A stretch of DNA of 64,000 nt from Neofusicoccum parvum. Taxonomy: Eukaryota; Ascomycota; Dothideomycetes; Botryosphaeriales; Botryosphaeriaceae. Positions 41,183 to 50,863 of this stretch are shown in pieces (position 1 is the stretch's first letter; each line of letters begins with the position of its first letter). The stretch is taken from NCBI GenBank assembly GCA_020912385.1, contig CP087206.1, positions 992,001-1,056,000 of the forward strand, in the 5' to 3' direction. The notes under the pieces are model-generated. The model saw nothing but the letters and a program-made list of their open reading frames with translations. It ran no database searches and was not told the origin of the DNA. The position numbers and the translations under genes are program-made.

Positions 41183-43455
41183 ATGGCATCCACCGGCGTC
41201 GATTTCGCGGGCCAGCCGCCGCCCTTCGACGACAAGCGCGGCAATGAGAAGCGCGCCTACGACCAGGAGAGCCCAGAGACGGTTTCCCTGCGCTCCGGGC
41301 AGCATGGCGACCACACACACCGCAAGCTCAAGCCGCGACACATCCAATTGATTGGTGGGTGATAGGCAGCTCGCACGGATCATATGATCGGCCGTTGATT
41401 AGCTGCAGGTATCGGAGGCACCATCGGAACAGCGCTGTATGTCCAGATAGGGCGCGGTCTACTCAATGGAGGTCCCGGCAGCCTGTTCATGGCCTTCACC
41501 ATCTGGTAAATTCTCCGGCATGCCCGCAACCCTGCAGGGCTCGGTGCTGACCATGGGACAGGTGCTCGTTCATCCTCGCAGTCACACTATGTACGAAGTC
41601 TTCTTCCCCGCGTGTTTCGTGTTTTCGCGTCCTTTGGCTTGTCGTCTCCGCAGCACATGCAACACCCCAGGGAGCGATGTGCACCCCAGCCCTATGCGCC
41701 TTATCTCCTAATGCAGCTCGGATCTCCTGCCCAAAAGCGCCAAATGTCCCTGAGGGCGCGACCGCTGATGCAAACAGGCGTGGCTGAGATGGTCACGTAC
41801 CTCCCGATCTCATCACCTTTTATTCGATTCGCTGGCCGCTACGTCGACGAGGCCTTCGGCTTCGCGGCGGGCTGGAATTTCTTCGTTTTTGAAGCAGCTC
41901 TGGTGCCTTTCGAAATCGTTGCCTGCAATGTTATTATCCACTACTGGAGCGACATTGTCCCCGCCTGGGCCATCATCGCAATTGTGATCCTTCTTTACCT
42001 GTTGGTCCAATCCTTCCGCCCGCACCGGCCCGCGATCTAGTGCTGACGCGCAACCACAGCGTCATCAATGTCTTAGCAGTGCAGTGGTATGGCGAGACTG
42101 AGTTTTGGGCGGCTCTCGGAAAGGTGCTCCTGATCATCGGCCTTATCATCTATACGTTCATCACTATGCTCGGCGGCAACCCTCTGGGGGACCGCTTTGG
42201 ATTCAGGTAAGTGAGGGCGAGGGTGGTCTTGCGCGAGCGGATTTCAGGACTGACCACTCCTCGCTGCAGGTACTGGCGGGACCCAGGCGCCTTCACCGAG
42301 CTGTACTACGAAGGGAGTCTGGGACGATTTCTCGGATTTCTCCAATGCTTGATCCTGGCCTCGTTCACGATTGCAGGGTGAGAAACTCGCGGGCTGTCCG
42401 CCAGATGTTCTGAACTTACGAGACAACAGTCCTGACTACGTCTCCATGGCTGCCGGTGAGACCGAGAACCCCCGCAAGGTCATGCCCAGGGCCTACAACG
42501 CCGTATTCTACCGTCTCACGGCCTTCTTCGTTCTTGGCTCTCTCTGTGTGGGTATCAACGTACCGTACAACGACCCCGAATTGACGGCCGCCTTTGAGAA
42601 CAGCGAACCCGGAGCAGCAGCCTCTCCCTACGTGGTCGCCATGAACCGCCTTCGAATCCGTGTCCTGCCGGACATCGTCAACGCCATGGTGCTGACTGCA
42701 GCCTTCTCCGCCGGCAACAGCTACGTGTACTGTGCGTCGCGCTCGCTGTACGGCCTCGCGCTCGAGGGCAAGGCGCCCAAGCTCCTGACCAAGTGCACGA
42801 AGAAGGGCGTGCCGATCTACTGCGTGATCATCGTGCTGCTGATCGCGCTGCTGTCGTTTCTGCAGGTGTCGGAGAACGCGGCGGTCGTGCTCACCTGGTT
42901 CGTCAGCCTGGTCACGGCGTCGCAGCTCATCAACTTCAGTGTCATGTGCTACACGTACCTGCGCTTCCGCAAGGCGCTCGCGGCGCAGGGCATCAGCCGC
43001 GACTCGCTGCCGTACAAGGGCATCATGCAGCCGTTTGCGGCGTACTACGGGCTGACCGGCTGCTTCATCATGACGTTCGTCGGCGGTTACACCGTCTTCC
43101 TGCCCGGCATGTGGGACGTGCCGTCATTCCTGTTCTCGTACGTGGAAATCCCAACGCGGCATTTAGAGTTCTTGGGCAGGAATGCACGCTAACGGCTCTC
43201 CAGGTACACGATGATCGCCGTGTTCCCCATCCTGTTCGTGTTCTGGAAGTTCTTCAAGAAGACGGAATTCCGCAAGCCGCAGGACGTGGATCTCTTCCAG
43301 GATCTCGACGACATCGAGGAGTACCACAGGAACTTTATTGAGACTCCGCCGAAGTATGTTTCCCGCCGGCCTCCCGGGTGCGAAGACGGCCCCGCTAACT
43401 TAGACTTTGCTGCAGGAACGCTTTCGAGAAGAGCATGAACGTGCTGTTCAGCTAA
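41183..43455 (+). CDS. Amino-acid permease (APC/YAT family)
   Basis: Nine exons fit: 41183..41354, 41409..41505, 41562..41590, 41778..42000, 42060..42206, 42270..42377, 42430..43137, 43204..43353 and 43416..43455 (557 aa). The family signature KPRHIQLIGIGGTIGTALYV opens the membrane part, followed by about twelve spans. Hallmarks include EMVTYLPISSPFIRFAGRYV, FGFAAGWNFFVFEAALVPFE, INVLAVQWYGETEFW, PDYVSMAAGETENPRKVMPR and SRSLYGLALEGKAPKLLTK. YAT-type permeases import amino acids by H+ symport at the plasma membrane. Exon 3 is only 29 nt, flanked by a 187-nt intron. The fourth intron uses a GTTGGT donor. The cytosolic N-terminus (about 50 residues) has Lys residues suitable for ubiquitin-mediated turnover (inference). 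Confidence 0.92.
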
Positions 43456-44172
43456 AAATAGCGGGAATGGGGTGGGAATGTCGCTAGAGAGCCTTGGCCG
43501 CGCAGGCGCCCTTGGAGGTGCTGCTCTTCAGCGGTGGCACTGCCTGCCCAACGTTGATTTAAGCAGTCTTCGGACAGGCCAAAACGGAAGCCAATGGCTT
43601 GTAGAGCTACCTGTAACGAGCAATAAATAAAAGCAGTCTTTTCCCTACTCGACCGCGGCCGGGGCGTGTGCTCTGGTGTGGGGGCGCCGTGATTCGTCAC
43701 ATCTGCAGCAGGCGCTCTAATGCACGTCATCACGATACGGGCGTTTCAAGGTTTCACGCCCTGCAGCACCCGACGAAGGGAACGCATCGCACGACACGAC
43801 ACGACACGACACATGCAGCGGGCGAGGCAGCAGAGCGCCCGTCGCAGCCCTAGGGCCGCCCCGAAGCAAGTCGTCACTAGTGGCCGATCTGCCCGCGCGC
43901 GCTGAGCCCGCGGCCGGGGCCACGACTACCGCGCAGCGCGTGCTTCTGGCCCCCAAGCTAGTGGTCAAGCCCGTCCTCGTCACCCCACGCATCTGCATCA
44001 ACCTCGCACAGACGCCCTGCCTTCCCCTCACGCACAAGGCGTTTCTGCGCCCCGAGGGACCTCTGCTCCCCCTTCCCCGAAACCTTGGGTTATTTTATCC
44101 GGTCCGCGGAGCCCGCCCCGGACTCAGGGGAGAGCAGGCAAACGGGCGATAAGCGGACGAAAGCAGGAACGA

Positions 44173-44190
44173 AAAAAAAAAAAAAAAAAA
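44173..44190 (+). repeat. Poly(A) run
   Basis: Eighteen consecutive A inside otherwise GC-rich DNA. It could mark the tail of an old retroposed sequence, but no body or target duplication is visible. Confidence 0.6.
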
Positions 44191-45878
44191 CAGGGCACGC
44201 AGCCCGCCCCGACAAACGGCAGCTACCAAGATTTCCTAGCGGCGCAGCGAGTGTGGCACACCTCCCACTCACCGGGCCTCCCACGCCTCATCGCGACTAC
44301 AGGCGGGAGGGGTGTGTGGGTGAAAGAGTGAAAGAATGAAAGTGTGTGCGCGGGATGGTCCCACCGCCACGTCCGCGGGAGAGAGAAAACGGCCGGCACG
44401 CAGACTCGCAGACACGCAGACATGCAACTCTTCCTTCCCGCGCGCCCGCGGCGAGAGCGAGAGAGAGAGCAGCGCACGCAACGCCTTGCGGCCTCCTTCC
44501 CTTTCGCGAGGAAGGGCGGGAAGGGAAGCGGATGCACCGTCCCGCGCGTGCCAACGACGGGGAACGAGGGAGGGTAGGGGCGCCTCTTTTTTCCTGCACG
44601 TCGCCTGGTAGTCTCTTTTGCAGGAACATCTTCGAACGTCGTCGGGGCAGTCGAGCGACGGTTCCGGACTACACGGAGCGCTTGCCGATGGGCTTCGCGC
44701 GTGCGCTTGGTGGAGGTCCGGTCAAGGTGCCAGTGGTCGGGACGAGTGGCCCGGTCGGCCGCTGCGCCCCGATTTGCATGCAAACCATGTCTGCGGGAAT
44801 AATGGGCACGGCGGCCGTCCGGTGGCCGTTTGGTGGGAGGGAGGCCTTGCCCGTCCCGGAAACCTGGCCTGAGATCGAGGCGGCGGCGCCGTCGTTGCGG
44901 GAAGGGGGGGGGGAGGGGGGGAAGGTTGAGGCGCGGCAAGGGCCGTGACGTAGACGAGGGCGCGGCGGGCGATGGTGCTGGTGCGGTCATCGTTGTCGTC
45001 GGCGCGGCCCTCTGCCCTGCGCCCTCTGCCCTGCGCCCTGCGCCCTGCGTCCTGCGCCCGCGGCCGCGCTGGTCGGGCGGCAGGCTTTCGTGCTGCCCGC
45101 TAGAAGCTGCGAAGAACACGGCCGTCGCAGGGCCACACGCAACCGCTCCGCGCGGCGGCGAAGCTCTGCGCCGTTGGCGTTGCCGTCTGCTCGCGAGGCC
45201 CGGCTGCGTCATGGCCCTGCACCCCCAGCTGCTTCCTGCATCGATCGGCCCTATCCCGCCCTCCCAAATCTCCGGCACAATATTTGACTAGCGACGAAAT
45301 GGGGCTGAAGCGCTGGCTGCCGTGGAGATCTTCGCGCTTTCATGAAATAGCAGTCACGGGCGGGACTGCGCGTTCATGCGAGCCAGAGTGCGGAGGGCAG
45401 GCCCGCCCGGCGAGGCCACACGCTGCCACAAGGCCGTCTATCCTTGTGCAAAGTCGGCGGCGCCGCTAAATCCTGCACCACCTTCCACTGCCGGCTAACC
45501 CTGTACGTCGTGAGGCTTCCTAGCATCTTGCAGACTCTGCTCCCGAAGGGCCGCGCCGCTCGCTTCCAGACTTGAAGTGGCCGTCCTTTATCTTGCGGCC
45601 GACACTGCGCCGCACCTCCTTATCTTCCAATATTGCCAGTCTGCGCGCTCTGTGTTGGCTGTGGTCTCTCTGTTCCGGTGCGTCTTCCTTCGGTCAGACT
45701 CGTATACCGGCACGAACCATGGGCTTTGGTACGACCGGACTCCATGGAGCGCATTGATCAATCTCGTCCCGCTGGGCTGCTTGCGTAGAGGTCGCACTGC
45801 CGGCTCTCTTCATGTGTGCCGAATCGGGTCATACTATCTCACTGTTAAGTATTGGAATACCGGGGCCGCTAGTCGTGA

Positions 45879-45956
45879 GGAGTTGAAGCATTCATCCGAA
45901 TGAGGTTGGCACATTGCTCCCCTGCACCTCTGCGTCCGGACGGACACTTCGACTCC
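45879..45956. repeat. 78-bp element with inverted ends (dispersed palindromic motif)
   Basis: The left end reads GGAGTTGAAGCATTCATCCG; the right end, reversed, reads GGAGTCGAAGTGTCCGTCCG. They match at 15 of 20 positions and all five differences are transitions. About 38 bp lie between. The shape suggests a very small non-autonomous element or solo inverted repeat. Confidence 0.55.
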
Positions 45957-46471
45957 CCATGCCCTGAGCAGACTGCTCTTGTGGTATCGTTCGAGAGGGC
46001 TGCGTATCCCCACATTTAATTCTGTCCGTCATACGAGCAGGCGGCTGTCGATTTTCGGCTTGGACAATGCTCAACCTCATCATCCGCGCTCGCTGTAAAC
46101 ACGCAGCATGATGCACTTCATCATCGGAGCCAGGCAACCGTCTTTCAGAATTGTAGGACACTGGTGCGGTGGGCCCAGACGCAGGGAAATCTTCTACCGA
46201 ACATCCAGTAATGCTTCCTGACAGAAAGAGAAGGCCTCGTTGGGCGCGTTTCCAACTCAGCGTGTAAGTTTCCGGGTTTGGAACGGAGGAGGCGTGTCAA
46301 CAGCGCGCAGGCTTGCGCAAAACGTGGACTATCTGAGAGAAGATGCTATTGTGGGCAAAGAGAGGGTAATTTGGAGAGAGAGAGGCGGCGCAATGGCTTC
46401 GTGGAGAGTAACGGTCCTTTGCGAATAGGTCACCCCGTGCCTCACCTTCACTACCTTCCAAACATTCACAC

Positions 46472-46478
46472 ATAAAAG
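46472..46478 (+). promoter_or_regulatory. TATA-like element of CPC-family gene 1
   Basis: ATAAAAG, 140 bases before the chosen start and 67 before an upstream ATG at 46545. Confidence 0.4.
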
Positions 46479-46611
46479 AGAGAAACTTTTCGAACCTTCA
46501 CCACCTCTCCTTCAACACCATCACCCTCCACAGCCATTGCAGCAATGGCTCCCACCAAGACTCTGCCCGGTTCGTTCTGCAAGCACCTCCCACTCCTCAG
46601 ATATTACCTTT

Positions 46612-47184
46612 ATGGAAGACTCAGGCTACGAAACCTCCACCAACGACGAGGAGGTGAGGGTCGGCGGCGACTCCACGTCGTCGTCGTCGTCGCCTCACCT
46701 CCCGTCGTCACCGCACGACCCGGCCGCTGCCGCCGCGAAGAAGCAGAACCGCCAATCCAGCGGTTACGTCCTCGTCGGGGAGGAGGCGGAGGAGGATGGC
46801 GGCTCCTCCAAATCCTCCCACCCCGCCGCCGCCGCCGCTTCCCCGCGCTCCCGCGCCGAGTCTTTCGTCAACATCCCGATGGATGAGGTCGCCGCCATCC
46901 GCGAGCAGGAGTACGACGACCAGCTGTTCGCGCGCGTGACGGACAGCTCGCTGACCGGCTTCGGCGTCGAGATCCTGCGCGCCGCCGCCGCGCCTGTTCA
47001 GCAAGCCGGCGAGGAGGCGAGGGAGCGGTGGACGGAGCGGCAGGGCGTGCCCACGCCCGAGGAGGCCGGCTGTCCGTGTTGGAACTACCCGGAGGAGGAG
47101 TGGAAGGGCTGGCGGGCGTGTCCGTTCAAGGAGCACAGGATCGCGGAGGCCATCAAGAGGGGGCTGGAGCCAGAGGCGGAGTGA
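46612..47184 (+). CDS. CPC-family gene 1: small protein with CxC-x13-C-x4-H C-terminus
   Basis: Single exon, 190 aa, from MEDSGYETSTNDEE. The first 90 residues are acidic, Ser/Ala-rich and low-complexity. A predicted helical stretch (MDEVAAIREQEYDDQ) and an amphipathic part follow. The C-terminus then carries VPTPEEAGCPCW ... WRACPFKEH, with C154, C156, C170 and H175. The spacing could bind one zinc ion or form a small disulfide knot; I cannot tell which. Two diverged paralogues lie downstream at 47558 and 50093. An alternative start at 46545 (MAPTKTLP) would join in frame only through a 31-nt intron, shorter than usual. I do not recognise the family. Confidence 0.75.
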   Translation: MEDSGYETSTNDEEVRVGGDSTSSSSSPHLPSSPHDPAAAAAKKQNRQSSGYVLVGEEAEEDGGSSKSSHPAAAAASPRSRAESFVNIPMDEVAAIREQEYDDQLFARVTDSSLTGFGVEILRAAAAPVQQAGEEARERWTERQGVPTPEEAGCPCWNYPEEEWKGWRACPFKEHRIAEAIKRGLEPEAE

Positions 47185-47557
47185 GCTGCTCCGACGGCTG
47201 GTTTCTCGGATGCCCTCTTGCTCCTGCGCGACTACGTTTTCCGGTGGCCGGCAACGCTCTCGACGGTTTCTCGGCTTTCTTCACTTGCGGCATTGTTCTT
47301 CCACAGTCTGGGCGCGTTTGAGTGAGTCTCTTTGGCTTCGAAGAAAGACATTGTGTACTGACAGCCCTCTAGGAACGACTACAACGACACCTTCCCTTCA
47401 CAATGCATCTACGGCGCTACGATGGGCACAAAAGTAATTTTCGTCAACAGCACAGCTTCAACCTTTTCTCTTCAGTCTGCCTTTCCAGTTTCTGCTTCAT
47501 CTCAGCTCTGCAGCACCCTCCTTAGCAAAGGCACTTCACATTATCGTCGTTATCAGG
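47185..47557. other. Spacer between CPC-family genes 1 and 2
   Basis: No coding or RNA feature; likely the 3' UTR of gene 1 and the promoter of gene 2. Confidence 0.55.
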
Positions 47558-47920
47558 ATGGGCCCCTTCTCGACAAGCCGGGTGGAGCCGGAACCAAAGC
47601 CGAGGAAGGAGACCATCACTGCTAAGGCAGCCTCCTACATTCCGGTTGCGCTTGCTGATGATGAACACGTTGAAGGTCCCACCGGCCAACACCTTCGACT
47701 GAAGGACGTCCGAGAGGTTGTTGATCGCGCACTTCAAGGTATCAAGCTGCTCGGAATTTTCCAGGTGGCGGTCAAGGCCGTGGCCAGCTCTGTCGTGCTC
47801 ACCTACCAACGCATCATTCCTCCTCGTGGAGAGCCCGCCCCCGCTTGCCCGTGTGCTTCATCGCCGGACGGATGGCGGGATTGCTTCATCAAGGAACATG
47901 CGCTGTCAAAGCGGAGATAA
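47558..47920 (+). CDS. CPC-family gene 2: divergent paralogue
   Basis: Single exon, 120 aa, starting MGPFSTSRVEPEPKPRK. The middle region (REVVDRALQGIKLLGIFQVA, then VKAVASSVVLTYQ) is helical and fairly hydrophobic. It ends GEPAPACPCASSPDGWRDCF and IKEH, with C97, C99, C109 and H114. Trp after CPC is replaced by Ala and Pro after the third Cys by Phe, but the C-x-C ... C-x4-H skeleton and the EH pair are kept. It is the shortest of the three and lacks the long Ser-rich N-terminus. No signal peptide is evident. Function unknown. Confidence 0.7.
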   Translation: MGPFSTSRVEPEPKPRKETITAKAASYIPVALADDEHVEGPTGQHLRLKDVREVVDRALQGIKLLGIFQVAVKAVASSVVLTYQRIIPPRGEPAPACPCASSPDGWRDCFIKEHALSKRR

Positions 47921-48512
47921 ATCTGGGTACCCAGTTTCTTCGTTTTCCTTCGACTGACCGCAATCAACTTCTGTGGGGGATCGACTTCATGGCTTTGCGC
48001 GGTGCTTTCTGGCTCAACTGACTGCATTCAACTTTGCATTTGCTGCTAATAGAATTTTCGAGATACACGGGGATGCGCCGTGCTGTTCTAGTGCATTCAA
48101 TCAGAAACATTCTCACTCACTTTCTTTGACAGATTGCTCGTGATTTCCCACTTTCCGCGACAACCACAGACGTCTCGCCGATACTATGATCGTCAAGTGA
48201 CACGTCAACAATCCGAAACTCTTGATTCCACACGTCTTTACAACAAAGCCACCCCACCTCACTCGCCTGCTACATCCGCCACTCCACTTCCATAAGAGTG
48301 ATGCTAAGCCCGACTGCACCGTGACCTAAAACTCACCGTCACCAAGATACCACACGTGATCTCAATCAACGACTCAAAGTCGACATCACATCTCACACAA
48401 TTCCCTAGCAGAGCATTCCAGCAAGCTGCAAAGACCTCAGGCACCAATTTTCACACTCTGCGACACCTTCCTGCCGCCTCAATACCCCTCCCAAGCAGCG
48501 GCCACCACAACC
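47921..48512. other. Spacer downstream of CPC-family gene 2
   Basis: No supported gene; AT/GC mix without repeats that I can see. Confidence 0.5.
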
Positions 48513-49046
48513 ATGCCGACCCACCCTTACCGACAACCACACAACGCCATCACCATGCACACGACAGCAACAACAACCAGCCTCGGCGCCTCAAGCTGCT
48601 TCTCCGCATCAATGTGCAGCCTCTCCACCCCGGCGCCCTCCCTCCGCTCCACCCTCATCTCCGCGACACGCACCCTCGCCAGCTTCATCAACCCGACCAC
48701 GCGACGCACGCGGCGCAGCAGCAGCCGCAGCCGCGGTGGCGCCACCGCCGCCGCAGCGGCCCGTCGCCGCCGCCTGCTCAACCCGGCCGTCGCCAACCCG
48801 CTCGCGACGGAGGAGGACTGGGAGAACCAGCGCGCGCGGGCGGCGCTGTACGGGCACGAGTGCGAGGGGAGCGAGACGTGGCTGGCGGTCGGGGCGCCGG
48901 AGGAAGGGGCCGACGAGGAGAGGGGGTGGGAGGCCGTGGACGGGGAGGCGCTGAGGCGGCAGATGGCGAGGTCGAGGGAGAATCTGCTGATGAGGAGGGA
49001 GGATGCCGAGAGGAGGAGGAGGGCGGTCAGGGCGGTTTGGGTTTGA
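48513..49046 (+). CDS. Arg-rich small protein of unknown function
   Basis: Single open frame of 177 codons. The first 60 residues are Ser/Thr-rich. An extremely basic block follows (TRRTRRSSSRSRGG, then AARRRRLLNP), then an acidic-hydrophobic part (ATEEDWENQRARAALYGHEC, WLAVGAPEEG) and a helical Arg-rich C-terminus (RRQMARSRENLLMRRED). The CPC/H module is absent. It sits between CPC-family genes 2 and 3 on the same strand, with a similar low-complexity N-terminus. GC richness could keep a false frame open, so reality is uncertain. The ordered acidic-helical C-terminal half is the argument for a real gene. Confidence 0.45.
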   Translation: MPTHPYRQPHNAITMHTTATTTSLGASSCFSASMCSLSTPAPSLRSTLISATRTLASFINPTTRRTRRSSSRSRGGATAAAAARRRRLLNPAVANPLATEEDWENQRARAALYGHECEGSETWLAVGAPEEGADEERGWEAVDGEALRRQMARSRENLLMRREDAERRRRAVRAVWV

Positions 49047-49305
49047 TGGGGGCGAAGGGCGTGCGGCTTTGCTTTGTCATGTGTGAATGATTTTATGAGG
49101 GCTTGGAGTCACGAATTCAATGATATCACTTGTTTTGGGGAAATACGAATAGTGGGGTTTGTAGTTTGATTCTCAATCTATGTGAATCTCGTCAGCGCCT
49201 AAGATATGATGGTGCTCTTAACGTTCTAACCAAAGTTCAAGTGGGAAATCGATGTAACGACCTGGGTAGGGGAACTGGAGACAAAATAAAGAAAAAAGAA
49301 AAAAC

Positions 49306-49782
49306 TTACTCGGGGTGCCCATGACCCGGGTTGCCGAAGGTCGTCTCCCTCGGGTCAACCGTCTCACATTCCGAAGCCGGAAGGATGAGAGCGATCGCGA
49401 GGTTCATGACCTCGCGGGTCTCATCCCAGGCAAAGGAGAGGAAGACCTCGTTGACGCCTGGGCGGTTGTCAACCCGTCCATGGTCAAACATCCGGTTGCA
49501 GTTCCAGCAAGAAAGCTGAAAAACTGTACCGTTGACGTTAGTGTCCGAGGCCTGAGCCTCGAACCAGAATTGGATGCATGCGAAGTGTAGCACGCATCCG
49601 CAGGGCAGCTGAATCGGAACATCCTGATGATCCGTGGGAGCGTGCGGAAGGCGCCTGCTGCACATTCCACAAAAGGCAATGCAAGGAGTCTCTTCAGCGA
49701 GCTCCCGAGGGAAGGTGATGCTGAAGACGGTGCTGTTGGTGGAGTCCATCTTGTTGAGTATGCGTTGGTAAGCGTGTTCCAA
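49306..49782 (-). CDS. RING-like zinc-finger protein
   Basis: Single frame of 158 aa. Cys/His residues fit a RING: CGMC (C38, C41), then LPCGCVLHFACIQFW (C61, C63, H66, C69) and CWNC (C92, C95). The LPCGxxxHxxCIxxW block matches RING-H2 fingers, except that the first His is Cys (C63). RING proteins usually act as E3 ubiquitin ligases by docking an E2; no substrate domain is visible. The frame stops at a TAA inside GTAAGT, so a short 3' exon (for example ending near 49220) is possible. It lies opposite-strand among the CPC-family genes. Confidence 0.7.
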   Translation of the reverse strand: MEHAYQRILNKMDSTNSTVFSITFPRELAEETPCIAFCGMCSRRLPHAPTDHQDVPIQLPCGCVLHFACIQFWFEAQASDTNVNGTVFQLSCWNCNRMFDHGRVDNRPGVNEVFLSFAWDETREVMNLAIALILPASECETVDPRETTFGNPGHGHPE

Positions 49783-50092
49783 ACTTATGCTCTGGATTTG
49801 TAGTCTTGAAGCGTGATCTGGAGGTGGCTTCTGATGTGCAGCTGAACTTGTGGAGTGATGGTGATGATAGGAGCTCTGTTAGAAATTATATACTAGGTTT
49901 TTCCCACGGGTGTTGAATATCAAAGGCATTGTTCATGACAGGTGAAGTAGTTCTTCCCATCAGTCACAGAACAAAGCCATTGTTCACCGAGCATAGCAAC
50001 ATGCTCTAGTAGTAACAACGCCATTGTACGTTGGGATATTCACATATACCCTTGTTGAGATGTCAGTGACATGACAAAAATCAAAAGACGGC
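49783..50092. other. Divergent spacer between RING-like gene and CPC-family gene 3
   Basis: Shared upstream DNA of the two genes; AT-richer. No further feature. Confidence 0.55.
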
Positions 50093-50569
50093 ATGGCCCC
50101 TTCTCTTACTCGTAGGCTTTCACGCCGGCTTTCTTCGGTGGCTGACACGACCAGGCGCACTGTTTCTCGCACTCCTTCGACGCGCAGCATGACAACCGAT
50201 CGTGGTGACATCTTTATCGTGGAAGAGGATGGAGACCAGCGCTCAAACCTTCGACCAGACATGACGATATCTCCAGAAGAGGTTGAGGCCGCTTCAAGAC
50301 AAGCGATTGACGATGAGTATGAACAGGTCGTTGCAGCGGTGGCAGCCAGACGCTACAGAAGTCCTGTGCTAAAGGCTGTTAAGGAGATCGCAGGCAAGAC
50401 GTCGGCACACCTTGACCGGCTGTTGCACTCCTCGAAGATCCCAACCCCAGAAGAGGCGCAGTGCCCTTGTTGGACAGACGCGCCAGATGGCTTTTACAAA
50501 TGCCCATACCAAGAGCATGTGGTGGATGGATTCAAGAAGTTAAACGAAGCAAACAAGGCGAGAAGGTAG
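50093..50569 (+). CDS. CPC-family gene 3: small protein with CxC-x10-C-x4-H C-terminus
   Basis: Single exon, 158 aa. The N-terminus is basic and Ser/Thr-rich (LTRRLSRRLSSVADTTRR). A helical region follows (SPEEVEAASRQAIDDEYEQV), alignable with MDEVAAIREQEYDDQ of gene 1, then SPVLKAVKEIAG, which resembles VAVKAVAS of gene 2. The C-terminus has KIPTPEEAQCPCW ... FYKCPYQEH with C124, C126, C137 and H142. PTPEEA-x-CPCW is shared exactly with gene 1, so the two are clearly homologous. The gene is intronless, unlike most of the window. No known domain recognised. Confidence 0.78.
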   Translation: MAPSLTRRLSRRLSSVADTTRRTVSRTPSTRSMTTDRGDIFIVEEDGDQRSNLRPDMTISPEEVEAASRQAIDDEYEQVVAAVAARRYRSPVLKAVKEIAGKTSAHLDRLLHSSKIPTPEEAQCPCWTDAPDGFYKCPYQEHVVDGFKKLNEANKARR

Positions 50570-50863
50570 ATTGCGATTTGTGCGGTGTGTATTTTGGTGT
50601 TGCGTCTGATTTTCTGCTTCCTCCATTTCATTATGTGAGTTTCGGAGTCCTGAATGTTCCAGAGTATAATACATGTCTTACCCCTTCTTTGACTTACCAT
50701 GCGTATTGTGATACCTATCCTAGTATGTGTACATTATTATCCGCGAGACGCTTGAACGCTGCCGGACCAAAATAACCCGTGACTCGTTTCTTGAAACGCC
50801 TTTTATGTTGACCCTGACTGAGTGGAGAGACTTTCATTTTATAACGCAACCTCCCGATTAGTC

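Larger units (their letters stand above)
43456..46611. other. Gene-poor GC-rich region
   Basis: I find no gene I can support in 3.1 kb. Long GC-driven open frames on both strands (for example 44223-45278 minus) are Arg/Pro/Ala-rich without domains. Simple sequence is common: (CACGA)n near 43789-43812, an 18-base A-run at 44173-44190 and CCCTGCG-type units at 45010-45060. A motif copy in inverted-repeat form lies at 45879-45956. The right end holds the promoter of the first CPC-family gene. Confidence 0.5.

Noticed and set aside
43789..43812. CACGA tandem units as a possible CRISPR-like or satellite array
   Set aside because: Only a few perfect pentamers without spacers; simple-sequence slippage explains it.
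44223..45278. Minus-strand open frame of 351 codons
   Set aside because: Arg/Pro/Ala-rich, no domain, in a GC-rich simple-sequence region with equally long frames on the other strand.
45892..46161. Minus-strand open frame of 89 codons
   Set aside because: Its end is the inverted motif element; no other support.
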